Shown here in pieces: positions 17,447 through 25,333 of a stretch of 64,000 nt of DNA. Source of the DNA: Paenarthrobacter ureafaciens (GTDB taxonomy: Bacteria > Actinomycetota > Actinomycetes > Actinomycetales > Micrococcaceae). A model generated the notes under the pieces. That model ran no database searches. It was not told where the DNA came from and saw only the letters and a list, made by a program, of their open reading frames with translations. The position numbers were made by a program, and so were the translations under genes. Numbering within the stretch: position 1 is the stretch's first letter; the number at the start of each line of letters is the position of its first letter. The stretch covers positions 930,001 through 994,000 of the forward strand of contig NZ_SBHM01000007.1 of NCBI RefSeq assembly GCF_004028095.1, written 5' to 3'.

Positions 17447-18061
17447 TCAGGCTGACGGGACGAGACGGCGGACCAGCTCACCCCAGGAATCGGTGAGCCG
17501 CTTGGGCGAGATGCCGTGAACACGCACGTCATTGACGATCCGGTCAGGGTCCAGGGCCGCAATCAAGGCCATCGCCATCACCCAGGGATCGGGAATGCCC
17601 GCCTCCCGCAGCAGCATCTCCACGTGCCGGTGCGCGAGGGCGGTGGGTGGAGCTTCGAAACGGTTCCGGGTGGAAGCACCCGCGGCCTTCCACAGGTCAC
17701 CGTTCTCCAGAATGAAATAAATCCGACCCTCACCGAAGGCAACCAGGCGGTCCCGCGGCGGCGCGCCGGGGCCCAGCGGCGGCGGCCCGAACATGAAGCC
17801 GCGCTGGAATTCGGATTCGGAGTCGCTCAGCAAGGTCATCATCAGTCCGGCCCGGCTGCCGAAGCGCCGGAACACCGTCCCTTTGCCCACTTTGGCTTTG
17901 CAGGCCAGCGCATCCATGGTGAGCGCTTCAGCGCCAAACTCATCTACCAGCTCGCGTGCGGCGCTCAGCAGGCGCTCCCGGTTGCGCGCGGCGTCTCGCC
18001 GTTCGTGCGGCGATTCAGAAGGCACGTCGGGCCGGAGTGGGATGAAGCTCACATGAGTCAT
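17447..18061 (-). CDS. TetR-family transcriptional repressor
   Basis: This 204-residue regulator has an N-terminal helix-turn-helix (about 35-80; ALTMDALACKAKVGKGTVFR, FGSRAGLM) and a C-terminal ligand-binding helical domain. The frame stays open far upstream, but the extension runs opposite to the FMN-reductase gene, so the ATG giving MTHVSFIPLRPDV is the real start. It is divergent from the reductase, with a 20-bp dyad between the two. It probably represses the reductase (and itself) until a quinone or oxidant signal binds. Confidence 0.9.
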   Translation of the reverse strand: MTHVSFIPLRPDVPSESPHERRDAARNRERLLSAARELVDEFGAEALTMDALACKAKVGKGTVFRRFGSRAGLMMTLLSDSESEFQRGFMFGPPPLGPGAPPRDRLVAFGEGRIYFILENGDLWKAAGASTRNRFEAPPTALAHRHVEMLLREAGIPDPWVMAMALIAALDPDRIVNDVRVHGISPKRLTDSWGELVRRLVPSA

Positions 18062-18080
18062 TCTAGACCCCGGGAATAGA

Positions 18081-18100
18081 AAGCGGACCGTGGTCCGTTT
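18081..18100. promoter_or_regulatory. TetR operator between regulator and FMN reductase
   Basis: AAGCGGACC-GT-GGTCCGTTT is an almost perfect dyad (cores CGGACC and GGTCCG). It is 20 bp from the TetR start and 40 bp from the reductase start. The size and symmetry fit a TetR dimer. Confidence 0.65.
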
Positions 18101-18139
18101 AGTATCGGTGAAGGCCCAAAACCTACCAAGGAGACCACA

Positions 18140-18709
18140 ATGACCAAGAGCACCGTCCTCACCCTCGTCGGCAGCCTCCGTGCTGATTCCCACAACAAGA
18201 AGCTCGCCGAGGCCATCGCGCTGAACGCTCCGGAGAACGTTGACGTCCAGATCCACGGCTCGCTGGGCAACATCCCGTTCTACAACGAGGACATCGACGT
18301 CGACGGCCAGGTTCCGGCCGAAGCCGCCGCCCTCCGCGAGGCTGCAGCCAATGCTGACACCCTCCTCCTGGTCACCCCCGAGCACAACGGCACCGTCCCC
18401 GCATCCCTCAAGAACGCCATCGACTGGCTGTCCCGCCCGTTCGGCGCCGGCGCTCTCGCAGGCAAGCCGACCGCCGTCGTCGGAACCGCTTTTGGCCAGT
18501 ACGGCGGCGTCTGGGCGCAGGACGAAGCCCGCAAGGCCGTCGGCATCGCCGGCGCCAAGGTCCTCGAAGACGTCAAGCTCGCCGTGCCGGGATCCATGGT
18601 CCGCTTCGCCGAACTGCACCCGAAGGACGACGCCGAGGTCGTGGAACAGATCAAGGGCATCTTCGAGCCGCTGACCGCCGTTCAGGATGACGAAGCAGCC
18701 GCAGCCTAG
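18140..18709 (+). CDS. NAD(P)H-dependent FMN reductase family protein
   Basis: This 189-residue flavodoxin-fold enzyme (FMN_red family) begins with TVLTLVGSLRADSHNKKLAE, the FMN phosphate loop. VTPEHNGTVPASLKNAIDWL is the second flavin-contacting motif of the chromate/azo/quinone reductase group. It reduces FMN or quinones with NAD(P)H in the cytosol, commonly as oxidative-stress defence. AAGGAG sits eight bases before the ATG. It is divergent from the TetR repressor and ends in a terminator. Confidence 0.93.
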   Translation: MTKSTVLTLVGSLRADSHNKKLAEAIALNAPENVDVQIHGSLGNIPFYNEDIDVDGQVPAEAAALREAAANADTLLLVTPEHNGTVPASLKNAIDWLSRPFGAGALAGKPTAVVGTAFGQYGGVWAQDEARKAVGIAGAKVLEDVKLAVPGSMVRFAELHPKDDAEVVEQIKGIFEPLTAVQDDEAAAA

Positions 18710-18721
18710 TCACTCTTCCTG

Positions 18722-18764
18722 GTGCCCCCGTTCCGTCCACATCTACCGGACAGGACGGGGGCAC
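18722..18764 (+). terminator. Terminator after the FMN reductase
   Basis: A 17-bp stem with two mismatches (18722-18738 with 18748-18764) starts GTGCCCCCG and is followed by TTTGCGTTT. Confidence 0.7.
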
Positions 18765-18910
18765 TTTGCGTTTAGCGGCACCGTTTTCCACACCGTTCCC
18801 GCCCCGCGTGACCGAGTCTTGTCCGAACCGTCACCGTACCGGCATGTTGCCCACCTGCAAGGCGGCCTAACGTTTAAGGACAGGTGAACGGACAGGAGTG
18901 TGGGGCTGTC

Positions 18911-19846
18911 ATGCGTGCCGGGCTGGGGCTGCAGAGTACGACGGCGATCGCAGCCGCCTGCCTGTTGTTCAGTACGTGGGTGGCCGGCTGCGTGGCCGGC
19001 TGCACGGCGTCGCCTGAGGCGGTTTCGCCTTCCTCCACGCCATTCGTTTCGGCAGCAGGTTCTACCGGTCCGCAGAACCCGGACGAACCCGTCAGCAACA
19101 GCCTGGCCCCGCCAGTTTCGCCTGCCACACCGCAGCCGGATACCACCCCCAGGAACCTGCCTCCTTCTGGTGATCCCGGCCAGCCCTCAGCCCCCGGCCC
19201 GCTTCCGGGATCGGGCGGTGCTGTGTCCAGCGGGGCCGCTACGAGCGCGGCCGGAACGGGCGGCGGCGCGTCGGGCGGGGGCGGAACGGGCGCGGTCCCA
19301 GGTCCTTCGACCCCGACCGACACCAGCCAAGGCGCCAGCAGCCCGGCCGACCCGGGCACCGCCGTGGAGCCTTCCCCGGGACCATCAGCCAGCCCCTCAG
19401 CGGGCGGCGAGGCCGCGCGGGCAGCGGTAGTGCCCCCGCAGGTGGAGCCCGGCCCTGCCGTTTACTACGTGGCCATCAACGACGGCGGTTCCCGCGGTGT
19501 GCGGTTCGGCTGCAATGACAGCCTTGTCCCAGTCCGCGGTCCGGCGTCATCCGGCGATCCTTTGACCGTGGCCCTCGGCCGCTTGTTGGGCGCAGGGTTG
19601 CCCGTGGACAACGACGCCGCACTCTACGATTCCCTCGCGGCCTCCTCCCTGCACTTCGTCTCCGGTTATGTCAGCGGTTCCACGGTGGTGGTGAACCTGG
19701 GCGGGTCCATCCGGCCGGGCGGCGTGTGCGACATCCCCCGGATCGAAGCGCAGCTCACGCACACCGTGGTGGCTGCCAGCGGTGCAACGCGTGCCGAAAT
19801 CTACGTCAACGGCATGACCTTGGACGTCGCACTGAGCCTGCGGTGA
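18911..19846 (+). CDS. GerMN-domain lipoprotein
   Basis: This lipoprotein of about 311 residues begins with a hydrophobic segment ending WVAGC/CVAGC, a lipobox. A Pro/Ser/Gly-rich linker of about 150 residues crosses the wall. The last 100 residues (PLTVALGRLLGAGLPVDNDA, SGYVSGSTVVVNLGGSIRPG, EAQLTHTVVAAS, AEIYVNGM) match the GerMN fold found in spore-germination GerM and in LpqB. In non-sporulating actinobacteria such proteins are cell-envelope factors of unknown activity. An in-frame GTG at 18884 is an alternative start. Confidence 0.75.
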   Translation: MRAGLGLQSTTAIAAACLLFSTWVAGCVAGCTASPEAVSPSSTPFVSAAGSTGPQNPDEPVSNSLAPPVSPATPQPDTTPRNLPPSGDPGQPSAPGPLPGSGGAVSSGAATSAAGTGGGASGGGGTGAVPGPSTPTDTSQGASSPADPGTAVEPSPGPSASPSAGGEAARAAVVPPQVEPGPAVYYVAINDGGSRGVRFGCNDSLVPVRGPASSGDPLTVALGRLLGAGLPVDNDAALYDSLAASSLHFVSGYVSGSTVVVNLGGSIRPGGVCDIPRIEAQLTHTVVAASGATRAEIYVNGMTLDVALSLR

Positions 19847-19858
19847 CGTGGGCGGCGG

Positions 19859-20398
19859 TCATCCGGTGGCAATGGCCAGGACCCGACGGAGCGCCCACGC
19901 GACCCTGAGCAACGCCAGCGCGGAAGCGAAGGCAAAGACGAAAACCACGGCTTCCGGGATCCAGAGCCCCCTCGATTCATCACCTTCGAGGACCACAGTG
20001 ATAAGGGAAGCGATCAGGAGCAGTCCGAGCCCGGGGATCGCGAACAGGAACACCTCACCGATTTGGCGTCGGTGCGTGGGGGTGAGCTTCTCCAACGGCA
20101 GTTCACGTTGGCCGGGCGCTGATTTCTTCCCGAGGACGTTGATCAGCATGGAGACGCTGGTCAGCGTGAGGCCGGCTGTGGCACCGGCCATCGTCGCTAG
20201 GGTCTGGAACAGCGTCCGGCGGGCACCGGGTCCGACGCCCTCCAGGATCAGAGGCTGCCGGAACAGCAAAGCAGCAGCCATCCACAGGAGCACCAATATC
20301 AAGGCCCAGAGGTAGTCAGCCCTCGGATGGAGGAGGAACCACCGCCACAGGGTTCGACGCCTTCCGCGCCGCTCCACATCAACCTCGTACAAGCTCAT
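19859..20398 (-). CDS. Four-helix small membrane protein, partner of the upstream soluble protein
   Basis: This 179-residue protein has four predicted transmembrane helices (about 29-47, 62-90, 115-138, 147-172), a basic N-terminal tail (VERRGRRRTLWRWF) and a cytosolic loop KKSAPGQRELPLEKLTPTHR between helices 2 and 3. The start at 20398 lies 20 bp inside the upstream gene and has a GGAAGGGGG ribosome site, so the two are translationally coupled. No named family recognised. Four short helices with a soluble coupled partner is the layout of RexB, a depolarising membrane effector. That comparison is by architecture, not by sequence similarity I can prove. Confidence 0.75.
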   Translation of the reverse strand: MSLYEVDVERRGRRRTLWRWFLLHPRADYLWALILVLLWMAAALLFRQPLILEGVGPGARRTLFQTLATMAGATAGLTLTSVSMLINVLGKKSAPGQRELPLEKLTPTHRRQIGEVFLFAIPGLGLLLIASLITVVLEGDESRGLWIPEAVVFVFAFASALALLRVAWALRRVLAIATG

Positions 20399-21440
20399 GC
20401 CCGGCACCCCCTTCCCGGGAATCCGCCGTGACGCTTGGCGTCGACACACCAGCACTGGCGGCTTCTTTCGCAGCCATGGCCTCGCGCACCGCAGCCATCC
20501 CACCTGCGATCAGGTCCGGCACCAGGGCAGTGTCAGGCGAGCCCTGGACCTCGGGCAAAGTCCGTGCGAAGAATTCCTCGTTGTCCCGCGCTTGCTTGTT
20601 AAGTATGGAAACCGCCTGGGCAACGGATTTGGCGGGATCATTGAAGGCATCCGCATCCACCTCAACGTGCGAGATGAACCGTTCCTTGAGCAGATCGACA
20701 ACCTCACGATCGCCCGTCAGTGAATCTTTGCCCTCGGCCACCACGTAATCGAAATGTTCCACGGATCCCGCGTGCCGGAACTGCTCGATCAATTGATGGA
20801 TCCGTTCGCGGATGCGCTGTTTGTCTGCGGCCTTGCCGGACCGGCCGACGCTCAGCGAGATCCGGAACGTGCCCTCGGTCATCAGCCTCGACGCGCTGTC
20901 CAGGACATCGGCCCACTCGCCTTCCATGAGCTTTCCGGATAAACGCTCGGCCGGCAGCGCGAACTCAAAACGGCTTACTTCCAGCCGGCTGAGAATCTCC
21001 TCGACGTCCTCGCGCACCACCGGAACCAGACCGGGATCCAAGCCCAGCATCCCTTCCAGGTACTCCCCCATCCGCGAAGCGCGGGGGCCGTTGCCGCTCG
21101 TCAGCACGGCCACGACGTTTCGCTTCAAGAAAGCGAAATAGGTGGTTTCCAGGAGGTGGTCCCCCGGGGCCAACGGCAACGGCTTGCGGCGGCCCGATGG
21201 ATCCCCGACGCTGGGCAGGTTGGTGTCCCGCACCCGGTCAAGCAGCAGGACCGGATGCGGCGTAAAGGCGACAGCCTGGGCTACCAGGACGGTTCCATCC
21301 GGGGACACGTAGTGCCGGTCCGTGCCCGCGTGACGAGCCTGCTGAAGCACTTCAGCCAGCCGGCGCGCCGGAAACGGACGGCCGAGGTCATCGCCGTTCA
21401 CCTGCGCAATGCGCCAAAACTGGACGCTTCGCCTCGCCAT
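20379..21440 (-). CDS. Soluble protein of unknown family, candidate sensor of a two-gene RexAB-like system
   Basis: This 353-residue cytosolic protein starts at an ATG with GGAGG upstream. No transmembrane segment or signal is present. An N-terminal strand-rich half contains RRSVQFWRIAQVNGDDLGRP, a central ETTYFAFLKRNVVAVLTSGN-GPRASRMGEYL block, and then a second half with VDLLKERFISHVEVDADA. The order of a short strand, LExTxxxF-N-x-GP and later a xVDLL segment resembles soluble anti-phage proteins such as RexA or KwaB in broad outline, but I cannot assign it to either. It overlaps the four-helix membrane gene by 20 bp, so the two products likely act together. Confidence 0.7.
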   Translation of the reverse strand: MARRSVQFWRIAQVNGDDLGRPFPARRLAEVLQQARHAGTDRHYVSPDGTVLVAQAVAFTPHPVLLLDRVRDTNLPSVGDPSGRRKPLPLAPGDHLLETTYFAFLKRNVVAVLTSGNGPRASRMGEYLEGMLGLDPGLVPVVREDVEEILSRLEVSRFEFALPAERLSGKLMEGEWADVLDSASRLMTEGTFRISLSVGRSGKAADKQRIRERIHQLIEQFRHAGSVEHFDYVVAEGKDSLTGDREVVDLLKERFISHVEVDADAFNDPAKSVAQAVSILNKQARDNEEFFARTLPEVQGSPDTALVPDLIAGGMAAVREAMAAKEAASAGVSTPSVTADSREGGAGHELVRG

Positions 21441-21565
21441 CCATCCTCCTGGTTGCCCGCTATCCGAGCCCGGTTACCGGCTCCTTCTCTTGTTCCAAGC
21501 TATTGGTGGGGTCTGACATTAAAGGCGCGTGCCGCCGTCGTTCGCTTGCACTGGCGACGCCCGCA

Positions 21566-22414
21566 TCAGGGCACGTACTTCGGGGCCGCCGCGAACAGCG
21601 CGTCCATTTCGTCATGGCTGCGGGTGCCCGCCAGGCAGGACCAGTTGCCGTCACCCAGAACTTCTGTGGCGACGCGGGCCACCTTGGCATAAGCGGCCTT
21701 CGCTGTGTTGCCGCCTATGCTCACGCGCCGTACGCCGGCGTCGTGCAATTCCATGGGCGAAGGCGCGCCGAGCCCGCCCAACGCGTTCAGCGGCGCGGCA
21801 ATACCTGCGGAAAGCTGGTGCAAAGTGTGGAGATCCAAGACGCCCGGGACGAAGATGCCGTCGGCGCCCGCCTGCAGGTATGACGCCGCGCGTGCGAGCG
21901 TCTCCTCGTAAGCGGCATCGGGATAGGCCCCGGACAAGTACGTATCAGTGCGCGCGTTGATGTAGAGCGGGATCCCGCGTTCATCCGCCGCGGCCCGGAT
22001 CAGGGCGATGCGGCGGGATTGTTCCGCTATATCCGCGAGCGGTTCGGTTCCGGAGTCCTCGATGTTGATTCCGACGGCGCCGGCGTCCAGTACCGCGTTG
22101 ATGGTGGCGCGGAGTTCGTCGTCAGAACGTCCGTAGCCCGTTTCGATGTCCGCGGTGACCGGCAGGCTTGTCGCCGCCACGACGCGCCCCAGGACCGCCA
22201 TCGCCAGGCCCCACGGCACGTGGTCGCCGTCCCGGTAGCCCAGACTCCAGGAGATGGCGGAGCTTGAGGTGGCGATCGCCGTCGCACCCGCTTCCTGCAC
22301 CACCTTGGCCGAGGCTGCGTCCCAGACGTTCACCAAAATCAGCGGCGCGGGACCCGCCTGGTGAAGTTTATGGAACTGCTCGGCCTTGGTCACGGATGCT
22401 TGGTGCGAAGTCAT
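21566..22414 (-). CDS. Isocitrate lyase/PEP mutase superfamily enzyme
   Basis: This 282-residue TIM-barrel enzyme has PLILVNVWDAASAKVVQEAG at the first strand, PVTADIETGYG (metal-binding Asp and phosphate region) and VGINIEDSG, all diagnostic of the PEP mutase group. The lyase signature Cys loop (KKCGH) of true isocitrate lyase is absent, so it more likely acts as a carboxy-lyase or C-P/C-C lyase on a small 2-oxo- or hydroxy-acid such as oxaloacetate, 2-methylisocitrate or a phosphonate. It stands alone on the minus strand, divergent from the aminotransferase. Confidence 0.88.
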   Translation of the reverse strand: MTSHQASVTKAEQFHKLHQAGPAPLILVNVWDAASAKVVQEAGATAIATSSSAISWSLGYRDGDHVPWGLAMAVLGRVVAATSLPVTADIETGYGRSDDELRATINAVLDAGAVGINIEDSGTEPLADIAEQSRRIALIRAAADERGIPLYINARTDTYLSGAYPDAAYEETLARAASYLQAGADGIFVPGVLDLHTLHQLSAGIAAPLNALGGLGAPSPMELHDAGVRRVSIGGNTAKAAYAKVARVATEVLGDGNWSCLAGTRSHDEMDALFAAAPKYVP

Positions 22415-22518
22415 GAGTACATTCCAGCCGTTCGGGTTGACTCCGTAAAGCCCCGGCCAGCCGATTGGTTGAAAACAAACGTTGCACTATTGACAACCTT
22501 CGGGAGTATCCTGTCAGT

Positions 22519-23826
22519 GTGACCCACGAAACATTGAATGCCGACACCACTCTTCCCGCCGAAGCAATCGATGCCATTGAACGGGCAGCCACTGCGGCCC
22601 ATCCGCACGAGGGACTGTTTTCAGCCCGCGCAGCCAACATCAAGCAGTCAGCGGTTCGCGACGTCTTCGACATCTCCATGCAGCCCGGATTGGTCTCCCT
22701 CGCCGGCGGCAACCCGTACCTGCAATCGCTTCCGCTGGAAAAGCTGGGACAGACGGCGGCCCGGATCATTTCCGAGGAAGGAATGACCGCACTGCAATAC
22801 GGCGGCGGGCAAGGCACCGAAGAGCTCCGCCAACAAATCTGCGAAGTCATGGCCGCAGAGGGCATCAACGATGCCCGGCCGGAAAACGTGGTGGTCACCG
22901 CCGGTTCACAGTCTGCGCAGGACGTCGCCACCAAAGTGTTCTGCAATCCCGGCGATGTGGTGCTCGTTGAGAATCCGACGTACGTCGGCGCGCTGAACAC
23001 ATTCGAGGCTTACCAGGTGCAGGTGGAACCGATCGAAATGGACGACGACGGCCTGGTCCCCGAGGTGCTCGAGGCCAGGATCGCTTCGCTTCAGGCTGAG
23101 GGCAAGAGCATCAAGTTCCTCTACACCATCCCCAACTTCAACAACCCCTCAGGCATTACGCTGGCCGCAGAGCGGCGCCAGCGGATCGTCGAAATATGCC
23201 GCGCGGCGAATATATTGGTTCTCGAGGACAACCCCTATGGCCTGCTCCGCTTTGACGGCCACCCCATCGCACCCATGCGGGCGGCGAACCCGGATGACGT
23301 GATCTACCTGGGCTCCTTCTCCAAGATCTTTGCCCCCGGCTTGCGCATCGGCTGGGCCTTGGTCCCCGCCCACCTGCAGCGACGCTTCTACTTGGCTTCC
23401 GAGGCCGTCACCCTTTGCCCGCCGCCCCTCAACCAGATGCTCGTTTCCTCCTACATCCGCGAGTTCGACTGGCGCGGCCAGATCGAAACCTACCGGGCGT
23501 TGTACGCGGAGCGCTGCCGGGCCCTGCTTTCTGCTTTGGACGAGCACATGCCCGAAGGCCTTACCTGGACCAGGCCTGACGGTGGCTTCTTCGTTTGGGT
23601 GACCCTGCCGGAGGGTGTGGACACTTATCCCCTCCTCGGAAAAGCCATCGACGCCGGTGTTGTCTTCATCCCCGGCGCGGCCTTTTCACCCGCGGACGGC
23701 CCGTCCAACAAGTTGCGCCTGGCCTTCAGTGCCGTGCCCCCGGATACGATTGCCGAAGGCGTACGCCGCCTGGCACCTGTGCTTGCAGAGGCCATCCAAG
23801 CCAGCAATGAAGGAGCAGCGCTATGA
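22519..23826 (+). CDS. PLP-dependent aminotransferase, class I/II (MocR/LysN-like)
   Basis: This 435-residue fold-type I enzyme has a GTG start with GGGAG nearby; an in-frame TTG at 22465 would add 18 residues unlike the family. It carries ENPTYVGALNTFEAY, NFNNPSGI (substrate and PLP contacts), LVLEDNPYGLLRFDG and SFSKIFAPGLRIGW, where the Lys forms the Schiff base. The family includes 2-aminoadipate and aromatic or branched-chain transaminases; the exact substrate is open. It overlaps the UspA gene by four bases. Confidence 0.92.
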   Translation: MTHETLNADTTLPAEAIDAIERAATAAHPHEGLFSARAANIKQSAVRDVFDISMQPGLVSLAGGNPYLQSLPLEKLGQTAARIISEEGMTALQYGGGQGTEELRQQICEVMAAEGINDARPENVVVTAGSQSAQDVATKVFCNPGDVVLVENPTYVGALNTFEAYQVQVEPIEMDDDGLVPEVLEARIASLQAEGKSIKFLYTIPNFNNPSGITLAAERRQRIVEICRAANILVLEDNPYGLLRFDGHPIAPMRAANPDDVIYLGSFSKIFAPGLRIGWALVPAHLQRRFYLASEAVTLCPPPLNQMLVSSYIREFDWRGQIETYRALYAERCRALLSALDEHMPEGLTWTRPDGGFFVWVTLPEGVDTYPLLGKAIDAGVVFIPGAAFSPADGPSNKLRLAFSAVPPDTIAEGVRRLAPVLAEAIQASNEGAAL

Positions 23827-24251
23827 CCGGAGTAGTCATTGTAGGAGTTGACGGCAGCGAGACCGCCTTGAGGGCGGCGAAAGCGGCCCAGCAGCTGGCC
23901 ATCGGGCTCGGCGCCAACCTGCGCGTCGTCAGCGCCTTTGACACCAACCGGACCGAGGTTGTGGAAATCGGAACCGATCGATGGATCGTCTCCGACGCCG
24001 CCGAAGCCGAGGCAGTAGCCCGGGCCGTGGCCGAGCAACTTGCCGACGACCGGCTGGAAGTAACCTACTCCTCTGCCCGCGGTAAGCCGGGGGAGGCCTT
24101 GGTCAAAGAAGCCGAGATCCACGATGCGCGGCTCATTGTGGTGGGCAACCGACGCATGCAGGGCATCGGAAGGGTCCTGGGCAGCGTGGCAAACACGGTG
24201 GCGCACACGGCACCGTGTGACGTCTACATCGCCAAGACAGACGCACCGTAA
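23823..24251 (+). CDS. Universal stress protein (UspA family)
   Basis: This 142-residue single UspA domain begins GVVIVGVDGSETALRAAKAA. The nucleotide-binding tail VGNRRMQGIGRVLGSVANTV is a variant of the G-2x-G-9x-G-S/T motif, so ATP binding is likely. It is coupled to the upstream aminotransferase (ATGA overlap) and ends in a clear terminator. It is a stress- or starvation-linked protein with no defined enzymatic role. Confidence 0.92.
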   Translation: MTGVVIVGVDGSETALRAAKAAQQLAIGLGANLRVVSAFDTNRTEVVEIGTDRWIVSDAAEAEAVARAVAEQLADDRLEVTYSSARGKPGEALVKEAEIHDARLIVVGNRRMQGIGRVLGSVANTVAHTAPCDVYIAKTDAP

Positions 24252-24269
24252 AGCGAGCAGGATCACGCC

Positions 24270-24297
24270 GCCGGGTGGGCAGTCTCACCCGGCTTTT
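24270..24297 (+). terminator. Terminator of the aminotransferase-uspA operon
   Basis: GCCGGGTG (24270-24277) pairs with CACCCGGC (24286-24293), followed by TTTTGG. The outer bases ACGCC and GGCGT also pair. Confidence 0.8.
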
Positions 24298-24395
24298 GGC
24301 GTCTTTTGAGGCCGGCGAAAGTTGCAACCGTTATAAAATCGAGATGCCCCCAATGATGTGAGCCACCACTATTCTTTCGATTCCAGGGGATATTC

Positions 24396-24734
24396 TTGCT
24401 TACTTTGCAGCCTCGTCAGCGCGTTGGACACGACATCCTGCTGGCCCGCCACGGCAACAACATCAGCACCATGCATTTCGACCGCAGCAATGACCGCATC
24501 ATTGCCCTGCTGGACGACGGCTCCTGGGACAGCGCCCCCAACATGATCGCCCCGCAGCTGGACATGCCCGAGACCATCGGCAGCGTCTTCCGCAATGACT
24601 GGCGCTTTCTGTCCGTGGCCTGCATCGCCATGCTCACCATCGCGGCCGCTGCCATGGGCGTGAGCATTGAGCTCTCCAACCACATGTCCTCTTCGGACCT
24701 TCAAGCATTGCTGGTCAACTACCCGGCGTTCTAA
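24396..24734 (+). CDS. Small single-pass membrane protein
   Basis: This 112-residue protein starts with TTG and has GGGGA just upstream. It has a soluble N-terminal part with a beta-like stretch (STMHFDRSNDRIIALLDDGS), one transmembrane helix at about 71-91 (LSVACIAMLTIAAAAMGVSI), and a short tail. I recognise no family. Codon use looks real, but the rare start and shortness keep confidence moderate. Confidence 0.5.
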   Translation: MLTLQPRQRVGHDILLARHGNNISTMHFDRSNDRIIALLDDGSWDSAPNMIAPQLDMPETIGSVFRNDWRFLSVACIAMLTIAAAAMGVSIELSNHMSSSDLQALLVNYPAF

Positions 24735-24794
24735 AACCGCAGCACAGACCGTAAAGAGGGCCGGAGGCTTCCCGGGTCCGCTACGCTCCGGAGT

Positions 24795-25283
24795 ATGCCT
24801 TCTTCCTGGACTGTCCTGATTGCTGTGCACGCAGTGGCCGCCAGCTATGCACTCATATTTGGAGCCGTCAATCTGCTGCGTCGAACCAAAGGCGGCAGTC
24901 TCCATAGGATTGTGGGGCGAATCTGGGTTGTTGCCATGTACATCGTGGTGTTGACCTCATTCGGAATCCGAACCATAGACGGCGGATTCAACTGGCTCCA
25001 TGCACTCTCAGCTCTGACGTTTGGCACTCTGACCGCAGGGTTGTGGGCTGTAAGAACAGGGAATATTCGGGCCCACCGCAGCTTCATGACGGGTAGCTAC
25101 TTCGGTCTGATCGGCGCGTTCGTAGGCGTGCTGGCTGTGCCCTCGCGCCGAATCCCCCAGCTTGCCATCCATGAGCTTCCTCTGCTGGGATTGCTGATCC
25201 TGGTTCTGCTCGGCACAGCAGCCATGACGGTGCTGGGGCTCGCCCGGCTTCGCAAAGCGCAAAGGCCTCTCGGCGCCGGGTAA
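24795..25283 (+). CDS. DUF2306 membrane protein
   Basis: This 162-residue protein has four helices. The N-terminal HAVAASYALIFGAVNLLRR and KGGSLHRIVGRIWVVAMYIV place the conserved His and Gly of the family near the membrane, and NIRAHRSFMTGSYFG repeats that pattern. The family may bind haem-like ligands through these His residues, but its function is unproven. ATG start; no evident operon partner. Confidence 0.85.
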   Translation: MPSSWTVLIAVHAVAASYALIFGAVNLLRRTKGGSLHRIVGRIWVVAMYIVVLTSFGIRTIDGGFNWLHALSALTFGTLTAGLWAVRTGNIRAHRSFMTGSYFGLIGAFVGVLAVPSRRIPQLAIHELPLLGLLILVLLGTAAMTVLGLARLRKAQRPLGAG

Positions 25284-25333
25284 TCGGGCGCGGGTTCACT
25301 AGGGTGGAGGAAAGCCCTCAGGGAGGAACCCGC

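Noticed and set aside
19859-21440. Direct assignment of the pair as Kiwa (KwaA/KwaB)
   Set aside because: The gene order is reversed (soluble first) and I see no KwaB-specific motif, so only a loose architecture comparison is kept.
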